This document shows positions 1-6,094 of a stretch of 19,306 bases of DNA, in pieces; positions within the stretch are counted from its first letter, which is position 1, and each line of letters opens with the position of its first letter. Position numbers and translations under genes: made by a program. The notes under the pieces were generated by a model. That model was not told the DNA's origin and did no database searches. It saw nothing but the letters and a program-made list of their open reading frames with translations. Source of the DNA: JAICKN01 sp036491415 (GTDB lineage: Bacteria; Acidobacteriota; Terriglobia; Terriglobales; Acidobacteriaceae); assembly GCA_036491415.1 (NCBI GenBank), contig DASXCC010000041.1, positions 1-19,306 on the forward strand, given 5' to 3'.

Positions 1-1
1 C

Positions 2-193
2 GGAATTTTGAATGTGAATGGCTATTACGATCCGCTATTAGAGTTATTCCAAAAATCGGTCGCGGAAGGATTTTTGCGAAAAGAACACGCCGACATGCTG
101 ATGGTCGAAAGCGATCCGGAAAAGCTGCTACAGCAATTTGCTACCTACAATCCCCCGCAAATCGAAAAGTGGATCACTCGCGACGAAGCATAA
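2..193 (+). CDS. LOG family protein (TIGR00730-like), 3' end only
   Basis: This is the C-terminal 63 residues of a gene that begins before the window. The reading frame is open from base 2, and the stop is TAA at 191-193. The segment ILNVNGYYDPLLELF, followed by a helix with GFLRKEHADML and a short K-W-I tail, matches the usual C-terminus of LOG/TIGR00730 Rossmann-fold proteins. That family includes cytokinin riboside 5'-monophosphate phosphoribohydrolases and proteins often mislabelled lysine decarboxylases. The nucleotide-binding GGGxGTxxE region, which would confirm the family, lies outside the window. The TTG at base 8 is not a start, because the family motif continues upstream of it. It converges on the HU gene and shares its terminator. 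Confidence 0.8.
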   Translation, partial: GILNVNGYYDPLLELFQKSVAEGFLRKEHADMLMVESDPEKLLQQFATYNPPQIEKWITRDEA

Positions 194-226
194 ACCGTAA
201 ATTCCGCGATTTCATTAAGGCCAGCG

Positions 227-256
227 GTTCAACGAATAGAAGTTCAACGAATAGAA
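227..256. repeat. Perfect 15-bp tandem duplication
   Basis: The sequence GTTCAACGAATAGAA occurs twice head to tail (227-241 and 242-256). It lies between the LOG-family stop codon and the terminator stem. It is probably a replication-slippage duplication. It lengthens the 3' untranslated region and has no visible coding role. Confidence 0.9.
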
Positions 257-290
257 AAAGCGGCAGGAATCCCCCTGCCGCTTTGATTTT
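257..290. terminator. Bidirectional rho-independent terminator between convergent genes
   Basis: An 11-bp perfect stem (AAAGCGGCAGG at 257-267, CCTGCCGCTTT at 274-284) encloses a six-base loop. On the plus strand it is followed by GATTTTCTTTTCC. On the minus strand the stem is followed by TTCTATTCG. It can therefore end both the LOG-family transcript from the left and the HU transcript from the right. Confidence 0.88.
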
Positions 291-303
291 CTTTTCCTAA
301 AAA

Positions 304-585
304 CTATTTGCCGCGATTGACGGATTTCTTCAATTCCGCGCCTGGGGTAAACTTCGCGACCCGACGTGCGGCAATCTTGATGGTGGCCCCAGTCTGCGGA
401 TTACGCCCATTGCGGGCCTTTCTCTGCGAGACTGAGAAGGTTCCAAATCCAATCAGCGCAACCCGGTCTCCCTTTTTTAATGCAGCGGTAATGCTGCCCA
501 TCGCGGTATCCACGGCACTGCCTGCCTGTACTTTGCTGATGCCGGCGCCAGCTGCAATCCGATCAATCAAATCTGCTTTGTTCAT
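304..585 (-). CDS. HU family DNA-binding protein
   Basis: This 93-aa nucleoid protein bends and compacts DNA as a dimer. The sequence shows MNKADLIDRIA at the N-terminus, the conserved IGFGTFSV turn, and the beta-arm KARNGRNPQTG containing the proline that intercalates into DNA. The C-terminus is FTPGAELKKSVN, and the length is that of the bacterial HU family. The start at 585 is chosen because it gives the standard HU N-terminus and has an AGAAGAGGA ribosome-binding site just upstream. An in-frame extension to 672 is open but not HU-like. It is divergent from the helicase-loader gene. Whether it is HU or an IHF subunit cannot be settled, but the N-terminus favours HU. Confidence 0.96.
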   Translation of the reverse strand: MNKADLIDRIAAGAGISKVQAGSAVDTAMGSITAALKKGDRVALIGFGTFSVSQRKARNGRNPQTGATIKIAARRVAKFTPGAELKKSVNRGK

Positions 586-669
586 CGCTTTGTCCTCTTC
601 TCCTGGCCGGTTCCATCTTTCTCGCGCATAGGGGAGGCGCAACTGGGCGAAACGGGAACCTAGCGGCAC

Positions 670-699
670 CATTTAGCTCCGCTTCCGGATGAAAGTCAA
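670..699 (-). promoter_or_regulatory. Candidate sigma70-type promoter of the HU gene
   Basis: Read on the minus strand, TTGACT (694-699) and TAAATG (670-675) are separated by 18 bases. The -35 is close to consensus and the -10 is weak. This would leave a leader of roughly 75 bases before the HU start at 585. Confidence 0.4.
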
Positions 700-777
700 C
701 TGTGAAAATCCGCGCCGGATGCCGAGTTTGAGTCGTTATGGTGACCGTAGAGAATTTAGCGGGCGGTATTTCCTCAA

Positions 778-817
778 CTCTCCACAATCTGTTCACAACC
801 TCCACAGGTTCTTCACA
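778..817. promoter_or_regulatory. Cluster of four helically phased YYCACA motifs (weak DnaA-box-like)
   Basis: TCCACA (781-786), TTCACA (792-797), TCCACA (801-806) and TTCACA (812-817) repeat on the same strand at intervals of 11, 9 and 11 bases. Extended to nine bases, the last one (TTCTTCACA) differs from the DnaA-box consensus TTWTNCACA at one position; the others differ at two or three. The cluster lies about 65 bases before a helicase-loader gene. DnaA binding is inference. The phased repeat itself is directly visible. Confidence 0.45.
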
Positions 818-849
818 GGGCTACAGGGTTTGCCACTTGCAGGAAGTAC

Positions 850-865
850 CTTTGCAGGTGCAAAG
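850..865. promoter_or_regulatory. Perfect palindrome, candidate operator of the helicase-loader gene
   Basis: CTTTGCA and TGCAAAG (7+2+7) flank GG immediately before the ribosome-binding site GAGAGGAA (871-878) and the start at 881. A dimeric regulator bound here would block transcription, or the hairpin would affect translation initiation. No cognate regulator is visible in the window. Confidence 0.5.
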
Positions 866-880
866 TCAAAGAGAGGAAGC

Positions 881-1648
881 ATGCAGGCGACCAGAGTCCT
901 TACAGAAGTATGTTCCATTTGCGGCGGCTCCGGATGGAAGCAGGTTGGCGACAACGGCGCCCGCCAGGTGACACGCTGTGATTGCCGCGTCAAAGCCCGC
1001 CATGAAGTTTTGCTCGCGGCAGCACGCATTCCCAAGCGCTATGAGCATTGCGAGTTCTCGAATTTCGATTATGACGGTCCCCACAAGCCCCTCTTCCCTG
1101 CCCGTATGTCTGCTTGCCGATTTGTGGAGGAATATCCGCTGGACAAGATCGGGCTGATGTTTGTCGGCAACATCGGCGTGGGCAAGACTCATCTGGCCGT
1201 CAGCATCGCAAAAGCCATGGTCCTGGAAAAGGGCACTCCATGCGTGTTTTACGACTATCGTGATTTGCTGAAACAAATCCAGAATTCCTACAACGCTTCC
1301 GTTCAGGTGACCGAACTGCAGGTATTAAAGCCGGTATTTGAAACTGAGGTGCTGGTGCTGGACGAACTCGGGGCCGTGAAACCGACGGAATGGGTTTGGG
1401 ACACAGTCAGCCTTATTCTCAATACCCGTTACAACGAAAACCGCACAACCATTATCACGACGAACTTTTCCGACCAACCCGCAGCAGCCTTTGCGGGGTC
1501 GCTGACACCCACACGAGCCGCTGCCCGGGAAGAAACTTTGGGCGACCGCATTGGCGAGCGCATGCGCTCACGACTGCACGAAATGTGCCGCATCGTGAAG
1601 ATGGAAGGCACGGACTATCGTCAGCTGCGCAGCGCGAGCTTCCGGTAA
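881..1648 (+). CDS. DnaC-like AAA+ ATPase (replicative helicase loader family)
   Basis: A 255-aa protein of the DnaC/IstB-type AAA+ family, which loads or remodels the replicative helicase on DNA. The N-terminus has a putative zinc site (C11, C14, C33, C35) that begins like a DnaJ-type CxxCxGxG turn. Walker A is GNIGVGKTH (96-104) and Walker B is VLVLDELG (157-164). A sensor-1 TTNF lies at 193-196, and GDRIGERMRSRL (221-232) carries the arginine finger. The ATG at 881 has GAGAGGAA just upstream; the open frame before it covers promoter-like DNA. It is not an IS21 IstB gene, because no istA-type transposase is adjacent and the cysteine N-terminus is DnaC-like. It is divergent from HU. Confidence 0.85.
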   Translation: MQATRVLTEVCSICGGSGWKQVGDNGARQVTRCDCRVKARHEVLLAAARIPKRYEHCEFSNFDYDGPHKPLFPARMSACRFVEEYPLDKIGLMFVGNIGVGKTHLAVSIAKAMVLEKGTPCVFYDYRDLLKQIQNSYNASVQVTELQVLKPVFETEVLVLDELGAVKPTEWVWDTVSLILNTRYNENRTTIITTNFSDQPAAAFAGSLTPTRAAAREETLGDRIGERMRSRLHEMCRIVKMEGTDYRQLRSASFR

Positions 1649-1963
1649 TTCTGCTTCAACCCTTAATCTTTCTTTTTAATCACCATTACTATTGCTCTGA
1701 TCGTTACTCCTCTAATCATTACTTCCTTAAAGACCCGCCATGCTGAGCGGAACATCTTATGCTCATGCGCTTGCGCATGATTCTGTGGAGTCAAAGCATC
1801 CCTACGCGCATTAACAAACAAAAAATCGATGCAGCGCCGGAAAAAATCTTGACGCTTTTGTAAATATCATCATCTACATACAGACTTCATTCGTCTTTAT
1901 TCTTATTTTTATTTTTACTTTTGGTTTTAGCTGCGCACTTCTGACTGATCTTGGGGAGTCCGG
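1649..1963. other. 315-bp intergenic region without a supported gene
   Basis: After the helicase-loader stop comes a T-rich stretch (CTTAATCTTTCTTTTTAATC). Three irregularly spaced copies of CRTTACT follow, at 1684, 1702 and 1717. Next is the palindrome at 1763-1780. The last part is strongly AT-rich (about 1885-1928, pyrimidine-rich on the plus strand) and leads to the DinB-family ribosome-binding site GGGGAG (1953-1958). A TTGACG at 1849-1854 could be a -35, but no -10 with correct spacing was found. No open frame here has coding character. Confidence 0.6.
1763..1780. promoter_or_regulatory. Perfect 8+2+8 palindrome
   Basis: TCATGCGC and GCGCATGA flank TT, about 115 bases after the helicase-loader stop and about 185 bases before the DinB-family start. 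It lacks the T-run expected of an intrinsic terminator, so an operator-like site or a transcript hairpin is more likely. Confidence 0.45.
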
Positions 1964-2479
1964 ATGAGCGAAATTTCAAAATGGTTTGAACGTGAGTTCG
2001 ATTTATCATTTCCGGCCGGGCTGTATCCGAACGTTTGGGCGCGCTTGCGCGGCACGCCGGCAAGGCTCGAAGAATTGGTGCGCGATTGCTCCGCGGAATC
2101 TCTGACGCGCCGGCATGGCGATACCTGGTCGGCGCAGGAGAACGTCGGACATCTGCTGGACCTGGAAATTTTGTGGCTGGCGCGCGTGGAAGATTACGTA
2201 AGCGGCGTTGAATTGCTGACAGCGGCCGATTTAAATAATCGCAAAACTCACGAAGCCAATCATAACGCGCGAGATTTGCGGGAAATTCTGGCTGACTTTC
2301 GCAAAGCGCGTGTGCAATTAGTAAGACATGTCGAAGTATTCGGCGCCGATATGTATGCAAGAACGGCCCTGCACCCACGGCTGAAAACGCCCATGCGGCT
2401 CGTGGATCATTTGTATTTCGTCGCGGAGCATGACGACCATCATCTGGCCTGTATTTGGGAGTTGGCGAGCAGGCGCTAA
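1964..2479 (+). CDS. DinB family protein
   Basis: A 171-aa four-helix-bundle protein of the DinB/YfiT-like superfamily. These are usually metal-binding; some act as thiol-dependent transferases, but most are uncharacterised. Family marks are WSAQENVGHLLDLE, carrying the first metal-ligand histidine (H58 region), and the C-terminal AEHDDHHLACI, carrying the paired histidines. The ATG is preceded by GGGGAG at good spacing. No substrate can be inferred. It converges on the DUF2393-like gene with only six bases between the stop codons, so neither gene has a visible terminator of its own. Confidence 0.85.
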   Translation: MSEISKWFEREFDLSFPAGLYPNVWARLRGTPARLEELVRDCSAESLTRRHGDTWSAQENVGHLLDLEILWLARVEDYVSGVELLTAADLNNRKTHEANHNARDLREILADFRKARVQLVRHVEVFGADMYARTALHPRLKTPMRLVDHLYFVAEHDDHHLACIWELASRR

Positions 2480-2485
2480 CGTTGC

Positions 2486-2980
2486 CTATTTTGTGGTGAG
2501 ATCAATTACGGCAAGCGCCGGGTACTGCTGGTTCCAATCCGCGGAAATGTGCTCGAAGGTAAGGCGGAACTCTTTATTCTGAGAAGGCTCGAGCGGTGCG
2601 GCGCTTAAATTCGCGAAGTCCCGGTAAGGAGTTCCCGGCCGCACAACCTGTAAAGGAACATCTTCTGTCTGCACGACTTCATTGAGCGAGTTCTTGAAAA
2701 CAACTTCTATGGTGGCGCTGATAACGGCTTTATCGCCGGCGTTCGCGACCGATCCTTCCACGTAGGTCACGCTCGAACCGATAAAATTTTCCGACGTGAC
2801 CATGTGAATGTTGGTCAGCTTTAAATTGGCCGCATACGCCGGAGTCACATTCAAACGCTTCTGGCGCCCACCGGGAAAGAACAAAATGACGGCGATCATA
2901 ACGGCCACAAACAGGAACGCAACGGCGATGGAAATCCAGTTGCGCTTTTCGGTCGATTGGGATTGAAGAAGGCCGTCCAT
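2486..2980 (-). CDS. Membrane-anchored DUF2393-like protein
   Basis: A 164-aa protein with one N-terminal membrane segment (about residues 14-36, ISIAVAFLFVAVMIAVILFF). A predicted extracytoplasmic beta-rich domain follows, with the pattern YVEGSVANAGDKAVISATIEV and a later RLTFEHIS...WN. This resembles DUF2393/FxLyD-type domains that look like exported immunoglobulin-like folds. Function is unknown. It starts 23 bases after the tldE stop on the same strand and is probably co-transcribed with tldD-tldE. The ribosome-binding site is weak, which fits read-through from tldE. Confidence 0.65.
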   Translation of the reverse strand: MDGLLQSQSTEKRNWISIAVAFLFVAVMIAVILFFPGGRQKRLNVTPAYAANLKLTNIHMVTSENFIGSSVTYVEGSVANAGDKAVISATIEVVFKNSLNEVVQTEDVPLQVVRPGTPYRDFANLSAAPLEPSQNKEFRLTFEHISADWNQQYPALAVIDLTTK

Positions 2981-3003
2981 CGCAAGATTCTACTATCGGC
3001 GGC

Positions 3004-4389
3004 TCACGCGCCGCCCACAGTCAGTCCGTCGATGCGAAGGGTCGGACTCGCGACCGAGCCTCGAAATTCCAAATCATTAGCGACCTCAGAGATATTCAGG
3101 AACATCTCTTTCAGGTTGCCGGCGACGGTAATTTCTTCGACTGGAAATGTCAGTTCTCCGCCGGAAATCCAAAGCCCTGAGGCGCCCCGGGAATAGTCTC
3201 CCGTAACCAGGTTCGCGCCGTGGCCAAGAAATTCGGTGACGTAGAGGCCGTCTTTAATTTCGCCGATAATTTGCTTTGGCGTTTTTGTTCCCGCCTGCAG
3301 AAAATAATTTCCCGGACCGATCCCGGGAGTGCCTGCCAGGCCGCGAGAAGCGTTGGCGGTGGTTTGCAATCCTAATTTCTTCGCCGTGTAGGTGTTCAGC
3401 AAATACGACTTCAGTACGCCGTTTTCGACAACGACCGTGCGCCGCGTCGGAATGCCTTCGCCATCGAAAGGACTCGTTCCAAACCCACCGACGATAGTTC
3501 CGTCATCAATAATGTTGACGCTTTCGCTCGCGATTTTCTCACCGAGTTTTCCAGCTAAAAACGACGCGCCGCGATAGACCGAGTCTCCATTCACGCCTTC
3601 GAAAATATGCTCAAGGATCGAAGTAGCGACCAAGGGATCGAATATGACCGGCACATGCGCGGTTTTCACTTTGCGCGCGCCCAGACGGCGGAGGGTGCGT
3701 TCGGCAGCAATTTTGCCAACATGCTCCGGCGATTCCAGCTTGCTCAAGCTGCGCGCGGTGGAATACCAGTAGTCGCGCTGCATGGCGCCATTTTCCGCCT
3801 GCGCGATGGGAACTGCCGCCACCGAACAATATGAACGGCGATACTCGCCGACGAATCCGTGAGAGTTGGCGAGAACTTTGTGGCCAGTAGCGGCGTCGAA
3901 CGATCCACCATCAGAATTCTTAAGCCGCGGATCAACATCGAGAGCGGCTTTTTCCGCGCGGCGCGCGTAAGCAATGCGCTCTTCGCCGGGCAACGAATAT
4001 ACGTCGGCATAGTAGAGATCGAGATCGCCCGACAACGACCCCAGTTGTGAAGCCTCGGGAATTCCGGCGAAGGGATCTTCGGAGGTAATGCGCGAAAGCT
4101 CCAGCGCCGACCGCACCATACGATCGAGGCCTGCACGGGAAAAATCGCTGGAGTGGGTACTGGCCGTACGCTTGCCGTTAAACACGCGCACGCCAATCGA
4201 TTTCGATCCCGACTCTTTCAGCGTTTCCACCTGGCCCATGCGCACGAGCGTCGAAAACTCATCGCCTTCGCGCACAACGCACTCGACGGCGGTCGCTCCA
4301 CCGGCCATGGCACGGCGAACGATGTCTTGCGCCAGCTCTCGCAGGTCGGTTTCAATCTTCTGGGATTCTTGATTTAGTGCTTGAGGCAT
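3004..4389 (-). CDS. pmbA: TldE/PmbA family metalloprotease-complex subunit
   Basis: A 461-aa protein of the TldD/PmbA (U62) family. TldE pairs with TldD to form a heterodimeric protease that cleaves unfolded peptides; in E. coli it acts in microcin B17 maturation and CcdA turnover. The N-terminal half contains the family sequence KSIGVRVFNGKRTASTHSSDFS. The C-terminal half has YFLQAGTKTPKQIIGEIKDGLYV and GANLVTGDYSRGASGLWISGG. It lacks the HExxxH zinc motif, as expected for TldE. It sits downstream of tldD, separated by a 132-bp repeat-rich spacer. There is no clear ribosome-binding site at 4389, so the exact start is uncertain. Confidence 0.92.
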   Translation of the reverse strand: MPQALNQESQKIETDLRELAQDIVRRAMAGGATAVECVVREGDEFSTLVRMGQVETLKESGSKSIGVRVFNGKRTASTHSSDFSRAGLDRMVRSALELSRITSEDPFAGIPEASQLGSLSGDLDLYYADVYSLPGEERIAYARRAEKAALDVDPRLKNSDGGSFDAATGHKVLANSHGFVGEYRRSYCSVAAVPIAQAENGAMQRDYWYSTARSLSKLESPEHVGKIAAERTLRRLGARKVKTAHVPVIFDPLVATSILEHIFEGVNGDSVYRGASFLAGKLGEKIASESVNIIDDGTIVGGFGTSPFDGEGIPTRRTVVVENGVLKSYLLNTYTAKKLGLQTTANASRGLAGTPGIGPGNYFLQAGTKTPKQIIGEIKDGLYVTEFLGHGANLVTGDYSRGASGLWISGGELTFPVEEITVAGNLKEMFLNISEVANDLEFRGSVASPTLRIDGLTVGGA

Positions 4390-4395
4390 CGTTTT

Positions 4396-4515
4396 GATTT
4401 CAGATCTAAGATTTTTCGATTTCAGATTTTCAACGTCAGATTTCGATTTCAGATTTCAGATTTCAAAATTGAAGAACATGGAGAGTTCAATCTTTGAAAT
4501 CCCCAGTCTGAAATT
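4396..4515. repeat. Degenerate ATTTCAGATTTC repeat patch
   Basis: The spacer between tldD and tldE is built of irregular repeats of GATTTCAGAT and CAGATTTC. The most regular run is at 4440-4464, with diverged copies at 4396-4405 and 4417-4430 and a partial reverse-strand copy around 4492-4515. On the minus strand, the sense strand of the flanking genes, it reads GAAATCTGAAATCTG. Copies are spaced 7-20 bases apart without spacers of equal length, so this is not a CRISPR array. Confidence 0.7.
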
Positions 4516-4521
4516 CTAGTT

Positions 4522-5979
4522 TTACTGCATGAAGCCGCCGGGATCTTTCCGCGCTGTACCGCCTACGGTAAGACGATCAATTTTAATCGTCGGAATTCCC
4601 ACGCCTACAGGAACTGCCTGGCCATCCTTGCCGCAAGTACCCACGCCTTCGTCGAGTTTGAGATCATTCCCGACCATGGATACTCGCGTCAGCACATCCG
4701 GACCGTTGCCGATCAGCGTTGCGCCCTTAATCGGAGCCGTCACCTGACCGTCTTCAATCATGTATGCTTCCGACGCGGCGAACACAAATTTTCCATTCGT
4801 AATATCCACCTGACCGCCGCCGAAGTTCACCGCATAGATGCCGTGCTTCACGGAACGAATAATGTCCTGCGGATCATCTTCACCGGCCAGCATGTAAGTG
4901 TTGGTCATACGCGGCATGGGGATGTCTTCATAACTCTCACGACGCCCATTGCCGGTATTCGACATGCCCATGAGGCGGGCGGAAAGTTTGTCACTCAAAT
5001 AGCCTTTTAGAATTCCGTTTTCAATCAACACAGTCTCCTGTGTCGAGTTTCCTTCGTCGTCCACGTTCAGCGATCCACGACGCCACGGCATGGTGCCGTT
5101 GTCCACCACGGTACATTTTTCGCTCGCCACGCGCTTGCCAATCAATCCTGCAAATGCTGATGTCTGCTTGCGATTGAAATCTGCTTCGAGTCCATGCCCC
5201 ACGGCTTCATGCAGAAGCACGCCAGGCCATCCGGGACCGAGCACAACTTCCATTTCGCCGGCTGGAGCTTCACGGGCATCGAGCTGCAAAATCGCCTGAC
5301 GGCTAGCTTCGCGAGCAAAATACTCCGGAGTTTTATCGCCGAAGAAGAAATCGAGGGCCACACGGCCACCGCCGCCGGAGCTGCCCCGGCCGGAAGTCTT
5401 GTCTTCTTTGGCAATGACGGAAACACTCATGCGGGCCAGCGGCTGCGAATCTTCAGCAAAAGTCCCATCGGAACCCACGACCAGAATATTGCGCAATTCG
5501 TCCGCATAGCTGGCGCGAACTTCCTTCACACGCGGATCACAACTGCGCGCGGCAGTGTCGCTACGCATCACCAGTTCCACTTTTGCGGTGATCTCCGCAT
5601 CCACCGACGGCAGCGATACAGGATACAAACTTCGCGCTGCTTTTTCCGAGAACCCCATCTTTGGAGTTTTCGACGGGCCGTTCGCAATCAAGGCCGCGGT
5701 GCGGGCCGCACGCAAAATCCGCTCGGGCGAAAGATCATCGGTATAGGCATAGCCGGTTCGCTCGCCGGAAATGACGCGTACGCCGCAGCCTGCGGAGATT
5801 CCCTGCCCGGCTGACTTCACCATGGATTCATCCACCATCAGCGAAGTCGAGGAAAGATATTCAAAATAAAGGTCGGCATAGTCGCCCCCGGCAGAAAGTG
5901 CCGCCGCTAAGTAGCGCTCTAAATCGCGGTTGGTAAGGCCGTATTGTTCAAAGAAAAATTGATTCTGGGTCACAGTCAT
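4522..5979 (-). CDS. tldD: TldD family zinc metalloprotease
   Basis: A 485-aa protein, the catalytic partner of TldE. The zinc-binding HEAVGH (257-262) lies in GVLLHEAVGHGLEADF. The later GTCGKDGQ segment supplies C449, which corresponds to the cysteine ligand of the family. The N-terminal domain has GVRVISGERTGYAYTDDLS and the C-terminus ends IKIDRLTVGGTA, both typical. The start at 5979 gives a normal N-terminus. An in-frame ATG at 6018 would add 13 residues and cannot be excluded. A longer open frame to 6477 overlaps the divergent plus-strand gene and is rejected. It is probably the first gene of tldD-tldE-DUF2393. Confidence 0.95.
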   Translation of the reverse strand: MTVTQNQFFFEQYGLTNRDLERYLAAALSAGGDYADLYFEYLSSTSLMVDESMVKSAGQGISAGCGVRVISGERTGYAYTDDLSPERILRAARTAALIANGPSKTPKMGFSEKAARSLYPVSLPSVDAEITAKVELVMRSDTAARSCDPRVKEVRASYADELRNILVVGSDGTFAEDSQPLARMSVSVIAKEDKTSGRGSSGGGGRVALDFFFGDKTPEYFAREASRQAILQLDAREAPAGEMEVVLGPGWPGVLLHEAVGHGLEADFNRKQTSAFAGLIGKRVASEKCTVVDNGTMPWRRGSLNVDDEGNSTQETVLIENGILKGYLSDKLSARLMGMSNTGNGRRESYEDIPMPRMTNTYMLAGEDDPQDIIRSVKHGIYAVNFGGGQVDITNGKFVFAASEAYMIEDGQVTAPIKGATLIGNGPDVLTRVSMVGNDLKLDEGVGTCGKDGQAVPVGVGIPTIKIDRLTVGGTARKDPGGFMQ

Positions 5980-5991
5980 TGGATGTCCCGC

Positions 5992-6012
5992 GCGACAGAA
6001 AGACTCTGTCGC
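5992..6012. promoter_or_regulatory. Perfect 8+5+8 inverted repeat upstream of tldD
   Basis: GCGACAGA (5992-5999) and TCTGTCGC (6005-6012) flank AAGAC, 12 bases before the tldD start, in the interval between tldD and the divergent 520-aa gene. It may be an operator or a leader hairpin close to the tldD ribosome-binding site. If tldD actually starts at 6018 the repeat would be coding. Confidence 0.4.
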
Positions 6013-6094
6013 CTTCATTATCCCACAATGCCAGAATTGCGCTGGAATTAGGAGTTCCTCATGTTTATCTGTCACATACAAGCGGTTCGCGGCG

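Noticed and set aside
586..672. N-terminal extension of the HU protein
   Set aside because: The HU N-terminus MNKADLI and its ribosome-binding site are at 585; the extension covers the leader.
881..1648. IstB of an IS21-type insertion sequence
   Set aside because: No IstA-type transposase, terminal inverted repeats or target duplication are nearby; the cysteine-rich N-terminus fits a DnaC-like loader.
1390..1746. Plus-strand frame running past the helicase-loader stop
   Set aside because: A different frame inside the AAA+ gene with no conserved sequence.
4396..4515. Possible CRISPR array
   Set aside because: Repeats are short, AT-rich and irregular, without unique spacers of constant length or cas genes.
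5194..5814. Plus-strand frame of 206 codons
   Set aside because: Antisense shadow of tldD without recognisable features.
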